Assembly (NCBI RefSeq): GCF_008274695.1
Contig: NZ_VTOU01000003.1
Coordinates: forward strand, 186,001 to 250,000
Length of the DNA stretch: 64,000 nucleotides
Reading direction: 5' to 3'
Source: Sphingomonas montanisoli
GTDB taxonomy: Bacteria > Pseudomonadota > Alphaproteobacteria > Sphingomonadales > Sphingomonadaceae
This document shows positions 7,462 to 17,743 of the stretch, piece by piece. The notes below the pieces were generated by a model, which ran no database searches, was not told where the DNA came from, and saw only the letters and a list, made by a program, of their open reading frames with translations. The first letter of the stretch is position 1, and each line of letters starts with the position of its first letter. A program made the translations under genes and the position numbers.

Positions 7462-8190
7462 ATGCGCAGTGCATCCGTCATCGAAGAATTGCGCGCGCGG
7501 ATCGCCTCGATCGAGGGCGTCGCGACGCGCCACGCCGTGCTCCCCTTCGGAATCGCGGCGATCGACGCGCATCTGCCGGGCGGCGGGATCGCGAGCGGCG
7601 CGCTCCACGAGGTCGCAGGCTCACGCAACCTGTCCGACGATGCGGCCGCGACGATCTTCCTCGCCGGCATCCTCGCGCGCACCGACGGCATGGTCGTCTG
7701 GGCGCTGCGCTGGGCCGATCTCTTCGCGCCGTCGCTGGCGCAGGCCGGCCTCGACGCCGACCGCGTGATCTTCGTCGAGGCGGGATCCGACACCAATGTC
7801 CTGATCGCGATGGAGGAGGCTCTCCGCCACCCCGGCCTCGCCGGGGTCGTCGGCGAACTGGGCAAGATCGGGCTGACCGCGTCGCGCCGTCTCCAGCTCG
7901 CCGCCGAGACCAGCGGGGTCCCCGCCTTCGTCTTCCGTCGCGCGGCGAAGGACGAAGGCGAGACCGGCGGCACCGCCGCCGTCACCCGCTGGCGGGTGCG
8001 ATCGAGCCCGTCCGAGCGGCTGACCATCCCCAGCCTCGCCCGTCCGCGCTGGCAGGTCGCGCTCGAACGTGCGCGTGGCGGCGAGCCCCACCTCTGGACC
8101 GTGGAGGCCAGCGATGCGCAGGGCCGCCTCGCTCTTCCTGCCGAGCTGGTCGACCGACCGCTTGCGGAAGCGCGACGCGTCGCTTCTTAG
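7462..8190 (+). CDS. imuA: ImuA, RecA-like accessory factor of translesion synthesis
   Basis: A 242-residue protein starting at the ATG at 7462, the first after the LexA box. It has the SulA/RecA-like core seen in ImuA: LPFGIAAIDAHLPGGGIASGALHEV near residues 28-52, then DDAAATIFLAGILA and VVWALRW. ImuA works with ImuB and DnaE2 in damage-induced mutagenesis. The C terminus overlaps the start of imuB by 77 bases, so translation is probably coupled. Confidence 0.88.
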   Translation: MRSASVIEELRARIASIEGVATRHAVLPFGIAAIDAHLPGGGIASGALHEVAGSRNLSDDAAATIFLAGILARTDGMVVWALRWADLFAPSLAQAGLDADRVIFVEAGSDTNVLIAMEEALRHPGLAGVVGELGKIGLTASRRLQLAAETSGVPAFVFRRAAKDEGETGGTAAVTRWRVRSSPSERLTIPSLARPRWQVALERARGGEPHLWTVEASDAQGRLALPAELVDRPLAEARRVAS

Positions 8191-9736
8191 AGAAGCGCCG
8201 CTCGTCACCGCTCTGCCCGACCGTAGCCGCCGGCTGATCGCCGCGGTCGATGCGGCCGCGCGCAAGGCGGGGCTCGCCCCCGGTATGACGGTGACCAAGG
8301 CCCGCTCGCTGATCCCCGACCTCATCGTGATCGACGCCGACCCCGAGGATGATCTGCAGGGGCTCCGCCGCCTCGCGCTCTGGGCCGGGCACCGCTACGC
8401 GCCGGTCGTCGCCCCCGATCCGCCGCACGGCCTCCTCCTCGACATCTCAGGCTGCGAGAGCCTGTTCGGCGGCGAGGACCGGCTCGCCAAGGACTTGTTC
8501 CGACGCGTGCTCGCCTCAGGCCTGAACGTCCAGCTGGCGGTCGCCGACACGATCGGCTGCGCGCATGCGGTGGCACGGCATGTCGCCGGTGGTCGCCCCT
8601 CGCTGATCCCGCCGGGCAAGGCCCGCGCGGCGCTGTCGCTGCTGCCGGTCGCGGCGCTCCGGATCGAACCCGGGGTTGCCGCCGATCTCGCCCGTATGGG
8701 CTTCACCCGGATCGAGCAGTTGATTGCGGCACCCCGTGCCCCCCTCGCAAAGCGCTTCGGCGCGGGGCTCTACCGCCGGCTCGACCAGGCGCTCGGCCAT
8801 ATCCCTGAACCGATCGAACCGATCTTCCCCAAGGCGGTGCCGCGCGTCCGGCGCGGCCTGCTCGAGCCGATCGGGACCGCCGACGCCTTCGCGCAGGTGA
8901 TCCACGATCTGACCGCCGACCTTTCGGCCGCGCTCGTCACCGCCGGCCAGGGCGCGCGGCGGCTCGATCTCTTCTTTCACCGGGTCGATGGCGACGTGCC
9001 GACGATCCGGATCGGCACCGCGACCGCCACCCGCGATCCCAGGCATCTCGCCAAATTGCTCTGCCAGAAGATCGACACGATCGACCCCGGCCTCGGGGTC
9101 GAGGCGATGACCCTCGTCGCGCCGCTGGTGGAGCCCCTCGGGCCAGCTCAGGCCAGCGGGCTTGATAGTGGTCTGGCCACAAGTGGCCGCGGCCCCGATC
9201 TGCCCGCGTTGGTCGATGCCCTCGCCAACCGGTTCGGGCAGCGCCGGCTCTACCGGCTCACCGCGCGGCCCAGCACCATGCCCGAACGCGAAGTCGCCTG
9301 CCTGCCCGCGCTCGCGTCCTCATCGGCCGATCCGCATCGCATGGCCCGTCCCCTGTCGAGCGAAAAAGGCACCTCTGATAAGAACGAAGACGCGCCGCCC
9401 ACGGCCGACCGCTGGGATCCCGACTGCCCGCGCCCGGCGCGGCTGATCAGCCCTCCGGAAAAGATCGAAGTAATCGCGGCCTTGCCCGATCATCCACCCG
9501 CGCTCTTCATCTGGCGCGGTACGCGCCACCGGGTCGCGGCCGCCGACGGCCCCGAACGGCTCTATGGCGAATGGTGGCGCGCCGGCGGCCAGGAGGCCGA
9601 CACCCCTTTCACGGTGCGCGACTATTATCAGGTCGAGACGGCGAGCGGCGGCCGCTTCTGGCTGTTCCGCCTCGGCGACGGCGAACATATGTCCACCGGC
9701 CCGATGACCTGGTTCATCCACGGGGCATTCTGTTGA
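8114..9736 (+). CDS. imuB: ImuB, catalytically inactive Y-family polymerase homologue
   Basis: A 540-residue protein. The start is placed at the ATG at 8114 because homologues begin MRRA...LFLPSWSTDRLRKR; the upstream part of the frame is antisense-free overlap with imuA. The palm and finger domains of a Y-family polymerase follow (PPHGLLLDISGCESLFGGEDRL, SLLPVAALRIEP), but the acidic catalytic motifs are replaced, as in other ImuB proteins. ImuB is thought to be a hub joining the beta clamp, ImuA and DnaE2. Confidence 0.93.
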   Translation: MRRAASLFLPSWSTDRLRKRDASLLREAPLVTALPDRSRRLIAAVDAAARKAGLAPGMTVTKARSLIPDLIVIDADPEDDLQGLRRLALWAGHRYAPVVAPDPPHGLLLDISGCESLFGGEDRLAKDLFRRVLASGLNVQLAVADTIGCAHAVARHVAGGRPSLIPPGKARAALSLLPVAALRIEPGVAADLARMGFTRIEQLIAAPRAPLAKRFGAGLYRRLDQALGHIPEPIEPIFPKAVPRVRRGLLEPIGTADAFAQVIHDLTADLSAALVTAGQGARRLDLFFHRVDGDVPTIRIGTATATRDPRHLAKLLCQKIDTIDPGLGVEAMTLVAPLVEPLGPAQASGLDSGLATSGRGPDLPALVDALANRFGQRRLYRLTARPSTMPEREVACLPALASSSADPHRMARPLSSEKGTSDKNEDAPPTADRWDPDCPRPARLISPPEKIEVIAALPDHPPALFIWRGTRHRVAAADGPERLYGEWWRAGGQEADTPFTVRDYYQVETASGGRFWLFRLGDGEHMSTGPMTWFIHGAFC

Positions 9737-9911
9737 GGCAGGCTTCGCATCGATGCGCCTGCTGGGTGTTGCGCCGCCCGTGCCGCCGATCCGCCGAAGC
9801 GCAAAGCCACTCCCCCGGCTTTACGCTTTTTAGGCTCCACGGCGACGCCGCCCTCACGCGCGCCGCCGGACCTTATACCGGGCGGCGCCCCGCGCCGCGC
9901 GAACGGCGCTT

Positions 9912-12900
9912 ATGACCGCGCCCGACATGTCGGCGCTCGACGACGCCCGCTATGTCGAGCTGCAGGTGAAGACCCATTTCAGCTTCCTCGAAGGCGCCTC
10001 GTCGCCGCAGGAGCTGTTCGCCGCCGCTGCTTTTCTTCATCTTCCCGCGCTCGGCATCACCGATCGCGGCACCCTGGGCGGGCTGGTCCGCGCGTGGGAC
10101 GCGGCCAAGGTCACCGGGGTCCGTGCGATCTTCGGCTGCCGGCTCGACCTGGTCTGCGGGACGTCGCTGCTCGTCTATCCTACTGACAAGGAGGCTTATG
10201 CCCGGCTGTGCCGGCTGCTGACGATCGGGAAACGACGCGGCGGCAAGGGCGCTTGCCATCTCCACTGGTCCGACGTCGAGGACTGGGCCGAGGGCATGAT
10301 CGCGATCCTCGTCCCCGACAAGGCCGACGCGACGACCGCCGCCGCGCTCGGACGGCTGAAGGCGCTGTTCGGCGACCGCGCCTATCTGGCGCTGACGATC
10401 CGGCGCCGGCCGAAGGACGCGATCCGCCTGCACGACTTGGCCGCACAGGCCGCCGCCGCGCAGGTCCCGACGGTCGCCACCGGCGATGTCCTGTACCATA
10501 GCCCCGACCGGCGAATGCTCCAGGATGTGGTGAGCTGCATCCGCGAGAAATGCACGATCGACACGCTGGGGCGCCGGCGCGAGCGCTTCGCCGATCGCCA
10601 TCTCAAGACCGCCGCCGAGATGGAGCGGCTGTTCCAACGCTATCTCGGCGACATCACGCCAGTCCGCCGCAGCGTCGAGATCGCGCGGGCGTGCACCTTC
10701 GACCTCTCGGATCTCAGCTACACCTACCCGGATGAGATCGGCGACGGCGGGCTGACCCCGCAGGCCGAGCTCGAACGGCTGACCGCCGAGAAGACCCCCG
10801 AGCGCTATCCGGGCGGCGTGCCGGCCAAGGTCACCGCGCAGATCGCGCATGAGCTGAAGCTGATCGGCGATCTCGGCTATGCGCCCTATTTCCTGACCGT
10901 CCACGCGATCGTCGCTTTCGCAAGGAGCGTCGGCATCCTCTGCCAGGGCCGGGGCTCGGCCGCCAATTCGGCGGTCTGCTTCGTCCTCGGCATCACCTCG
11001 ATCGACCCGGTCCAGTCCGAACTCCTGTTCGAGCGCTTCGTCTCGGCCGAACGGCGCGAGCCGCCCGACATCGATGTCGATTTCGAGCATGAGCGCCGTG
11101 AGGAGGTGATCCAGTGGATCTACGAGACCTACGGGCGCGACCGCTCCGCCTTGACCGCGGTCATTACCCGCTTCCGCGCCAAGGGCGCGCTCGCCGATGT
11201 CGGCAAGGCGCTGGGCCTGCCACAGGACATGCTCAAAAGCCTTACCTCCTCGGTCTGGGGCTGGAGCCGCGACGGGGTGGGCGAGGAACAGGCGGCCGAA
11301 CTCAATCTCGATCTGACCGACCGCCGGCTGATCCTCGCGCTCGATCTCGCCCGCCAGCTGATCGACACGCCACGCCACACCTCGCAGCATCCTGGCGGCT
11401 TCGTCCTGACCTTGGGGCGGCTCGACGAGCTGGTCCCGGTCGAACCGGCGGCGATGCCCGACCGCCAGATCATCGAATGGGACAAGGACGATATCGACGC
11501 GCTCGGCTTCATGAAGGTAGATGTGCTGGGCCTCGGTATGCTGGGCTGCATGCGCCGCGCCTTCGCGCTGCTCGAGACCGACAAGGGCATCGCGCTCGAT
11601 CTGGCGACGATCCCGCGGGAGGATCCCGCGACCTACAAGATGATCCAGCGCGCCGACACGCTTGGCACCTTTCAGATCGAGAGCCGCGCGCAGATGGCGA
11701 TGCTGCCCAGGATCAAGCCGAAGACCTTCTACGACCTCGTCGTCGAGGTCGCGATCGTGCGCCCCGGTCCGATCCAGGGCGACATGGTCCATCCCTATTT
11801 GCGTCGTCGCGAGGGCAAGGAGCCGGTCAGCTACCCCACCCCCGAACTGCGCCGCGTCCTCGAGAAGACCCTCGGCGTTCCGCTGTTCCAGGAGCAGGCG
11901 ATGCGGGTCGCGATCGAATGCGCGGGCTTCACGCCGAGCGAGGCAGATCTGCTGCGCCGCGCGATGGCGACCTTCAAGCTGACCGGCGGCGTCAGCCATT
12001 TCCGCGACAAGCTGATCGATGGCATGGTCGCGCGCGGCTATGCCCCCGACTTCGCCGAACAGACCTTCAAGCAGATCGAGGGTTTTGGCAGCTATGGTTT
12101 TCCCGAAAGCCATGCCGCGAGCTTCGCGCTGATCGCCTACGCCAGCAGCTGGATGAAATGCCATCACCCGGATGTCTTCTGCGCGGCGCTGGTCAACGCG
12201 CAGCCGATGGGCTTCTACCCCGTCAGCCAGATCGTCCGCGACGCCGAACAGCACGGCGTCGCGATCCTCCCCGTCGACATCAACCATAGCCGCTGGGACT
12301 GCACGCTCGAGAAAACCGGCGCCCGCTGGATGGCGGTCCGCCTGGGTTTCCGCATGGTTCGCGACCTCAAGAATCACGACGCCGCCGCGATCGTCGGGGC
12401 CAGAGGCGCCACCCCCTTCACCAGCGTCGAGGAAGTCCAGCGCCGCGCCGGCATCGGGGCGGCCGCGCTCGAACGGATCGGCCAGGCGGGCGCCTTTGGC
12501 ACGATCGAGGCCTCGCGGCGGTCGGGCCTCTGGGCGGTCAAGGGCCTGCGCGACGCACCGCTCCCGCTGTTGGCCGCCGCCGACGAACGTGATGGCAAAC
12601 TGCGCGCGGAGACGGTCGAGCCCGAGGTCGTGCTCGCGCGGATGGGCGACGGCGAGGAGGTGGTCGAGGATTATCGCACGCTCGGGCTCAGCTTACGCGC
12701 CCACCCCTTGTCCTTCCTCCGCGCCGAGCTGACCGCGCGCAAGATGACGCCCTTCGCGCAGTTGAAGCATATGAAGGATGGCCGCTGGGTCGACATCGCC
12801 GGGATCGTGACGATGCGCCAGCGCCCGGGCTCGGCCAAGGGCGTCATGTTCATTACCCTCGAGGACGAAACCGCGGATTTCGCCAATCTCGTCATCTGGC

Positions 12901-13268
12901 CCGATCTGTTCGAGAAGCACCGCCGGGTCGTGCTCGGATCTTCGATGATGGGGGTCCGCGGCCGCCTCCAGATCGAGGGCGAGGTCGTCCATGTCATAGC
13001 CCAGCGGCTCGACGACCTGTCGGGTCTGCTCGCATCGGTCGGCACCCGCGACGGCGACAGCGCGCCGCCCGATATCGCCGGGCTCTACAAACCCGGGCGC
13101 GGCGACGGCGCGACCCATGGCGGTGGTCCCGACCCGCGCCGGCCGAAGGAGAATCCGCTCGGCCAGCCCATTCGGGACATCTTCATCCCCGGCCTGCGCC
13201 TCGGCTCGGGCATCATCCCCGGTAAGCCGACCGAGGGGATCAAGATCAAGCCGCGCGATTTTCGCTGA
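9912..13268 (+). CDS. dnaE2: Error-prone DNA polymerase DnaE2 (ImuC)
   Basis: A 1118-residue C-family polymerase. The order is PHP domain (residues about 10-220, [19 protein letters not shown]), palm with [14 protein letters not shown] and the catalytic [14 protein letters not shown] block near residue 385, fingers, tandem HhH and a C-terminal OB fold ([21 protein letters not shown]). Length and the missing C-terminal tau-binding tail fit DnaE2 rather than replicative DnaE1. It completes the SOS mutagenesis cassette; the 175 bases between imuB and dnaE2 hold no gene. Confidence 0.97.
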   Translation: MTAPDMSALDDARYVELQVKTHFSFLEGASSPQELFAAAAFLHLPALGITDRGTLGGLVRAWDAAKVTGVRAIFGCRLDLVCGTSLLVYPTDKEAYARLCRLLTIGKRRGGKGACHLHWSDVEDWAEGMIAILVPDKADATTAAALGRLKALFGDRAYLALTIRRRPKDAIRLHDLAAQAAAAQVPTVATGDVLYHSPDRRMLQDVVSCIREKCTIDTLGRRRERFADRHLKTAAEMERLFQRYLGDITPVRRSVEIARACTFDLSDLSYTYPDEIGDGGLTPQAELERLTAEKTPERYPGGVPAKVTAQIAHELKLIGDLGYAPYFLTVHAIVAFARSVGILCQGRGSAANSAVCFVLGITSIDPVQSELLFERFVSAERREPPDIDVDFEHERREEVIQWIYETYGRDRSALTAVITRFRAKGALADVGKALGLPQDMLKSLTSSVWGWSRDGVGEEQAAELNLDLTDRRLILALDLARQLIDTPRHTSQHPGGFVLTLGRLDELVPVEPAAMPDRQIIEWDKDDIDALGFMKVDVLGLGMLGCMRRAFALLETDKGIALDLATIPREDPATYKMIQRADTLGTFQIESRAQMAMLPRIKPKTFYDLVVEVAIVRPGPIQGDMVHPYLRRREGKEPVSYPTPELRRVLEKTLGVPLFQEQAMRVAIECAGFTPSEADLLRRAMATFKLTGGVSHFRDKLIDGMVARGYAPDFAEQTFKQIEGFGSYGFPESHAASFALIAYASSWMKCHHPDVFCAALVNAQPMGFYPVSQIVRDAEQHGVAILPVDINHSRWDCTLEKTGARWMAVRLGFRMVRDLKNHDAAAIVGARGATPFTSVEEVQRRAGIGAAALERIGQAGAFGTIEASRRSGLWAVKGLRDAPLPLLAAADERDGKLRAETVEPEVVLARMGDGEEVVEDYRTLGLSLRAHPLSFLRAELTARKMTPFAQLKHMKDGRWVDIAGIVTMRQRPGSAKGVMFITLEDETADFANLVIWPDLFEKHRRVVLGSSMMGVRGRLQIEGEVVHVIAQRLDDLSGLLASVGTRDGDSAPPDIAGLYKPGRGDGATHGGGPDPRRPKENPLGQPIRDIFIPGLRLGSGIIPGKPTEGIKIKPRDFR

Positions 13269-13456
13269 CCGGACCCCGTGGTCGGACCGCTCGCCCGTGC
13301 CGGCGAAGGTCGCAGGCGCTGCGGCGGCATCGGCACGCGCTGACGCCTGACCCCGTCATAGCGAAAATCGAACTGATCCATGATGGGTTTGGCCGCCGAT
13401 CGTGGTCCGCCCCCATAACGAATGCAACGATCGGGGCGACAGACGGTTTGGCGGCG

Positions 13457-13864
13457 ATGGACCTTTCGACCACGCCGTTCGCCCTTGTCGTCGATGACGA
13501 TCCCATCATCCTGATGCAGGCCTGCGACATCCTCGAGGCCGCCGGCTTTCGCTTTCACGAGGCGAGCACGGGCGACGAGGCGATCGCCCTGCTCGAGGAC
13601 CATGCGGACGGCGTGATCCTGCTCTTTTCCGACGTCGAGATGCCCGGCGCGACCAATGGCTTCGCGCTCGCGCGTCATGTCGCCGAACAGTGGCCGGCGA
13701 TCGACATCGTCATCGCCAGCGGCCGGGTCACTCCCGCGCCGGGCGATATGCCGAGCAAGGCGACCTTCCTGTCGAAACCGTTCAACCATGAGATGGTCAT
13801 CGCCCATCTCGCGCGCACCTTGCCCGACGGCAAGAAGCCCGCCCCCCTGAAGAACGCGCTCTGA
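13457..13864 (+). CDS. Single-domain response regulator
   Basis: A 135-residue CheY-like receiver with no output domain. Visible residues are the acidic DDD cluster (13-15), the phospho-acceptor Asp59 in LLFSDVEMPG, Ser in VIASGR and the conserved Lys in LSKPFN. It starts at ATG 13457. The cognate kinase is not in the window. In alphaproteobacteria, such stand-alone receivers often feed general stress phosphorelays; that link is inference here. Confidence 0.9.
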   Translation: MDLSTTPFALVVDDDPIILMQACDILEAAGFRFHEASTGDEAIALLEDHADGVILLFSDVEMPGATNGFALARHVAEQWPAIDIVIASGRVTPAPGDMPSKATFLSKPFNHEMVIAHLARTLPDGKKPAPLKNAL

Positions 13865-13932
13865 CGCGCGTTCGGCATCGGACGCACCGCCCAAGCGCCA
13901 ACGACCTATCGCAACCCTCGAGGAGACCGACA

Positions 13933-14151
13933 ATGAACGACATGACCCCGATCCCGACCCCATCCGCCAACAAGCCCGCCTCGAACGGGAAGACCGCGCT
14001 GACCGACGCGTTCAGGGAGCATTTCTCGGGCGACGCGCCCCTCACCGAAAAGGCGAAGAGCTTCGCCAAGGCGCGGCCCTGGACGAGCGCTGCCTTTCTC
14101 GGCGTCGCCGCGATCGGCCTGCTCCAGACGCTGCGCGGCGCGCGGCGCTAA
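13933..14151 (+). CDS. Small protein with one C-terminal membrane helix, 72 aa
   Basis: A 72-residue protein: a polar N-terminal half and a C-terminal KARPWTSAAFLGVAAIGLLQTLRG segment that should cross the membrane, ending in GARR. The layout recalls the C-terminal part of DUF883/ElaB-like proteins that tether to the inner membrane, but the helical repeat is too short to assign. GAGGAGACC precedes the ATG by 6 bases. Confidence 0.7.
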   Translation: MNDMTPIPTPSANKPASNGKTALTDAFREHFSGDAPLTEKAKSFAKARPWTSAAFLGVAAIGLLQTLRGARR

Positions 14152-14305
14152 GCCCCAAGGATCGCGCGTCGCCACAGCGGCGGCGCGCGGGCCGACCCGA
14201 GCGAATAACCGGTCGGTGCGATGCGACCTTCCCGACGCGCGGGACGTTCCCTGCCTGACGATGGCCGTGCCGCCGTCAGCCCCCCCATATAGAAAGATCC
14301 TCATT

Positions 14306-14752
14306 ATGTCCGACACCAGCCATGACATCTCGACCCTCAACAGCCTGATCGCGACCACGATCGACAGTGTCGAAGGCTATACCGAAGCCGCCAAGGACAG
14401 CGAGAACAGCCGCTTCGGCGCGTTGTTCACGAGCCGCGCGACCGAGCGCCGCCAGATCGCGACCCAGCTGCAGGGTCAGGTGACCAGCCTCGGCGGCGAG
14501 CCCGAGGATGACGGCACCGCGCTCGCGGGCGCGCACCGCGTCTTCCTCAACCTGAAGGCTGCCGTCACCGGCAAGGACGACAAGGCGATCATCAACGAGG
14601 TCGAAGCCGGCGAAGACCATATCAAGGCGAAGTTCGAGGACGCGATCCGCGACACCGAACTGTCGCCCGCGGTCCGGGCGATCATCGAGCAGGCCTTCGT
14701 CTCGGTGAAGGAAGGCCATGACGAGATGCGCGACATCAAGCACTCAATGTAG
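14306..14752 (+). CDS. PA2169-type DUF2383 four-helix-bundle protein
   Basis: A 148-residue protein of the DUF2383 family (ferritin-like bundle). Diagnostic segments are ISTLNSLIATTIDSVEGY, ATERRQIATQLQGQV and GEDHIKAKFEDAIRD. The start at 14306 is chosen by homology. A paralogue with the same segments is at 38138-38587. Function is unknown; family members appear in stress and envelope clusters. A strong terminator follows. Confidence 0.88.
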   Translation: MSDTSHDISTLNSLIATTIDSVEGYTEAAKDSENSRFGALFTSRATERRQIATQLQGQVTSLGGEPEDDGTALAGAHRVFLNLKAAVTGKDDKAIINEVEAGEDHIKAKFEDAIRDTELSPAVRAIIEQAFVSVKEGHDEMRDIKHSM

Positions 14753-14764
14753 CGCTGAGCATCG

Positions 14765-14799
14765 GACGGCGGGGGCGCGTCGCCCCCGCCGTCTTCTCT
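14765..14799 (+). terminator. Rho-independent terminator
   Basis: A perfect 13-bp stem GACGGCGGGGGCG / CGCCCCCGCCGTC with loop CGT is followed by TTCTCTCGTT, 12 bases after the DUF2383 stop codon. Confidence 0.7.
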
Positions 14800-14817
14800 C
14801 GTTCCAAGGACATCCGC

Positions 14818-15144
14818 ATGACCCAATCTCTACGCGACCGGTGCGGCCTGTTTCTTCCGGTCATCTGCCTGCTCGCGCTGGCGGCGTGCGATGGCGCTCA
14901 CGAAAAGGCCGGCCGCGAGGCCGACCAGGCTGCGGCCGCGGCGATGGGCCAGAACCAGACGGGCGAAGGCCCGAGGGAGCGGCTCGGCGAGGCGCAGGAC
15001 CGGGTCGATCGTGCCAATGCGCGTGCGAACGACGCCGCCGCCGACGCACTCAAACGCCAAGGCGACAAGCTGCGCGAGCAGGCCGATCTCGACGCCGACC
15101 GGCTCGCCGAACAGGCAAAAGCGCTGCGCGCGTCGAAGCAATGA
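14818..15144 (+). CDS. Small lipoprotein with a coiled-coil body
   Basis: A 108-residue protein. Its N-terminal signal ends in a lipobox, LALAAC, with the lipidated Cys near residue 24. The rest is helical and charged (RLGEAQDRVDRANARANDAAADALKRQ), consistent with a coiled coil in the periplasm. The family is not recognised beyond being a typical sphingomonad lipoprotein. Confidence 0.72.
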   Translation: MTQSLRDRCGLFLPVICLLALAACDGAHEKAGREADQAAAAAMGQNQTGEGPRERLGEAQDRVDRANARANDAAADALKRQGDKLREQADLDADRLAEQAKALRASKQ

Positions 15145-15229
15145 GCTGGCTCGAGACATCAGTTCCCGAGGTCGGACCAGATCGTCGCCTGGCGACCGAT
15201 CGCCCCTCCACTGTCATCCGCCCGAGGTC

Positions 15230-15480
15230 ATGATGCCCGACAGCCAAACCGCGACGCTCTACCGAATGGTTCTGCCCGACCATGAATGTTCGTTCGGCGT
15301 GCGCGCGAAGCAGCTGCTCGAGGACAGCGGCTTCGCGATCGAGGAGCATATCCTCGACAGCCGCGCGGCGGTCGATGCGTTCGAGGCGGAGCAAGGCGTC
15401 GCTACCACCCCCAGATCTTCATCGCCGGGAATCGCATCGGCGGGTGCGACGCGCTCGAGGCTTATCTCGCACGCGGATGA
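15230..15480 (+). pseudogene. Glutaredoxin, single-base frameshift
   Basis: The frame from the ATG at 15230 (or 15233) reads as a glutaredoxin: ATLYRMVLPDHECSFGVRAK with the active-site Cys (CSFG rather than CPYC), then AVDAFEAEQGVATTP. Immediately after the TTP cis-proline, in a run of C residues near 15415, the frame changes; the other frame carries the expected QIFIAGNRIGGCDALEAYLARG and stops at 15480. One extra C would restore the gene. A homopolymer miscall is a serious alternative to real inactivation. Confidence 0.75.
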
Positions 15481-15622
15481 TGCGAGGCATTCCGATCGAG
15501 GCGACGCCGCCGGCCTGACACCCGCCGCGTCGAAGGGCCCAACCCCGCGGCCCATATCCAGGACATAGCGATATCCGCCGAAGACGATTGCCGCCTTCCG
15601 TCGGGCGCGGCACATTGACGGC

Positions 15623-16542
15623 ATGACCACCCGCTTCTTCGGCCCCCTCGCCAGCGCCCTTGGCCTCCTCATCGCAAGCTGCGCGCCACAGCCCGCGCCG
15701 GCACCCCACGCGCCCAGCACCTCGGCCGCGCCACGTCCGCTCAAACTCGCCAGTTGGAACCTCGAATTCATCGCCGAGAAGGACGGCGCGGGTTGCGAAC
15801 CCCGCACTGCGGCGGACTATCAGGCGATGCGGCGGATCGCCGACGGCCTCGACGCCGATGTCATCGCTTTCCAAGAGGCCGAGACGCCGGCCGCCGCCGC
15901 GCGCGTCTTCGACCCGGCACGCTATGTGATCGTCATGGAGACGCGGCCCGGGAATGCGACCGGCACGTGCGGGGGCCGGCATCCCGACACGCCCTTCATC
16001 CGCCAGGCAGTCGGCTTCGCGATCCGCAAGGAGCTCGGCTTCGAGCGCCTTCCCGATGTCAATACCCTGATGCTCGGCAACCCGCAGTTGCGGTCGGGGG
16101 TCGACATCACCCTGCGGGCCAAAGGCCATGCCCCGATCCGGCTGCTGGGTATTCACCTCAAATCGGGCTGCTTCTCGGGTGCCACCGCCAAGCCCTGTCC
16201 GGTCTTGCTCCAGTAGATCCCCGCGCTCGAGGCGTGGATAGATCAGGCGGCGGCGGGGCCGGTCCGCTTCGCGGTTCTGGGCGACTGGAACCGGCAGCTG
16301 GCTAAGGCCGGCGACCAGGTCTGGACCGAGATCGACGATGGCGCGCCCGCCAATGCTGATCTGCGCCTTGCTGACTTCGGCACGCCGCCCGGCTGCGACC
16401 CACGCTATGACAGTTTCATCGACCATGTCGTCCTCGACCGGCGCGCCGCCGCCGCATGACCAGCTTCACCGAAACGCGCTACGGGGCGGGCGAAAAGCAT
16501 GTCTCTGATCATTGTCCGGTCGCGGTGACGCTCGACCGCTAG
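15623..16542 (+). pseudogene. Exported endonuclease/exonuclease/phosphatase-family protein, interrupted twice
   Basis: The first 197 codons encode a signal peptide or lipoprotein leader (LGLLIASC) and the EEP fold: KLASWNLEFIAEKDG, ADVIAFQEAET, LLGIHLKSGCF. A TAG at 16214-16216 stops the frame where CAG (Gln) is expected. The same frame goes on with PVRFAVLGDWNRQL and YDSFIDHVVLDRR. Near 16455, in a GCC repeat, one base is missing and the ending HVSDHCPVAVTLDR lies in another frame, stopping at 16542. Two independent lesions make real decay more likely than a single sequencing error. Confidence 0.85.
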
Positions 16543-16622
16543 GCTCCAGACGACCGGCAGAGCGTGGTCGGCTTAGGATGCCCGCACGACCCGTGTCGCT
16601 GCTGACAGCCGGAAACGGCTGA

Positions 16623-17552
16623 TCAGGCCCGACCGGCAAACGCCCAGCGCAGGGTCTCTGCAAGAGCTGAAGCCCCGCCATGGACGAGCGGACTTGTCAC
16701 ACCGGACCGGGAGAGCCCCTGCATCCTGCGCGCCCAGGGTGGGAGGAGATCGATCGCGGCGCGCATCAACAGCGCCTGAACGGGCAGGTCGGCGAGGCTC
16801 GTGGGCTTCGGATGGAGGATGAGCCGCGCGACCGCGCGGGTGCGATGATCGACGGCGAGGTCCGGCCGATACCGCTGTAGCAATGCGGTCGCCTCGGCGC
16901 GGGTCGTCGGCACCGGGTCGGCGCCCAACGCGCGCGCCACGACCGCGCTCTCGGCAAAATACACATCCTGATCGGCGATCGACATGGCGGGCTCGCCATA
17001 GGCGATCCAGGCGTCAAGAAAGCCGGTCGCCTCGGCGACATGGATCCAAGCGAGCAGCGCGGGATCATCGGCGCGATACGCCTGGCCATCCGGCATCACG
17101 CCCGACACCCGCGCGTGGATCGCGCGCACCCGCGCGATCGCCTCGTCGGCGAGCGATCGCTCACCAAAGGTGGTGAGCGCGATGAAGCGTGCGGTTCGGC
17201 GCAGGCGCCCCAGCATATCGTCGCGAAAATGGCTGTGCTCCCACACCCCGGTCAGCGCGGCCGGGTGGAGCATCTGCAGGAGGAGCGCGGTTACCCCGCC
17301 GATCATCATAGTCGTGACGTCGCCATGGACGCGCCAGATCACCGAGCCGCTTGAAAATAACGCGGCCTCGGAGCGCAGCACGGGCGCCTCGCCGCGCGCG
17401 CGGTCGTTGAACAGGCCGACCACCCGCGACACCATCGCGCGCCGCACCAGATCGGCCGGCCCGGACAGCGCGGGCCGCTCAGCCAGCGGGCGAGCCCTTG
17501 CCGGGCGGCGGGGTCGCGTTGTCGCCCTCGGCGGGCGCGCCATCGGACGCAT
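16623..17552 (-). CDS. MpaB-like DUF2236 oxygenase
   Basis: A protein of up to 309 residues of the DUF2236/MpaB family (heme-dependent oxygenase such as rubber oxygenase). Conserved stretches include SVIWRVHGDVTTMMIGG, LLLQMLHPAALTGVWEHS, DDMLGRLRRTARFIALTTFG and DPALLAWIHVAE. The start is uncertain: the ORF opens at 17552 but this overlaps the small gene ending at 17479, and clear family sequence starts only at PADLVRRAM (about 17455). An internal GTG or CTG start is likely. Substrate unknown. Confidence 0.85.
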   Translation of the reverse strand: MRPMARPPRATTRPRRPARARPLAERPALSGPADLVRRAMVSRVVGLFNDRARGEAPVLRSEAALFSSGSVIWRVHGDVTTMMIGGVTALLLQMLHPAALTGVWEHSHFRDDMLGRLRRTARFIALTTFGERSLADEAIARVRAIHARVSGVMPDGQAYRADDPALLAWIHVAEATGFLDAWIAYGEPAMSIADQDVYFAESAVVARALGADPVPTTRAEATALLQRYRPDLAVDHRTRAVARLILHPKPTSLADLPVQALLMRAAIDLLPPWARRMQGLSRSGVTSPLVHGGASALAETLRWAFAGRA

Positions 17553-17664
17553 CGGCGTCCTCCGGCGGCGTGCCGGTCACTGCCGTGTCGCGCTCGACAA
17601 CCGCGGCAGCAGCGGAGGCCGGCGCAGCGGGGTTCGCCTTGGTATCGCTCGGGTGGCTCATCAT
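17479..17664 (-). CDS. Small acidic hydrophilic protein, about 60 aa
   Basis: A 60-61-residue Ala/Asp/Pro/Thr-rich protein (HPSDTKANPAAPAS) without hydrophobic segments. CAGGAGTTA stands in front of two tandem ATG codons at 17664 and 17661, which is good support for translation. It precedes the oxygenase gene and may share its mRNA. It belongs with the other short disordered proteins of this window. Confidence 0.58.
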   Translation of the reverse strand: MMSHPSDTKANPAAPASAAAAVVERDTAVTGTPPEDADASDGAPAEGDNATPPPGKGSPAG

Positions 17665-17743
17665 TAACTCCTGTGAGCCATACCAACCCAAGCGGCCGCG
17701 CCGCGTTCCGCTCGTTTCGGAAAAACCGAGCCGGCCAATCGTG

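Noticed and set aside
9873-12377. 834-codon open frame on the minus strand opposite dnaE2
   Set aside because: It is the antisense shadow of a certain polymerase gene in GC-rich DNA; composition is not protein-like and no start signal exists.
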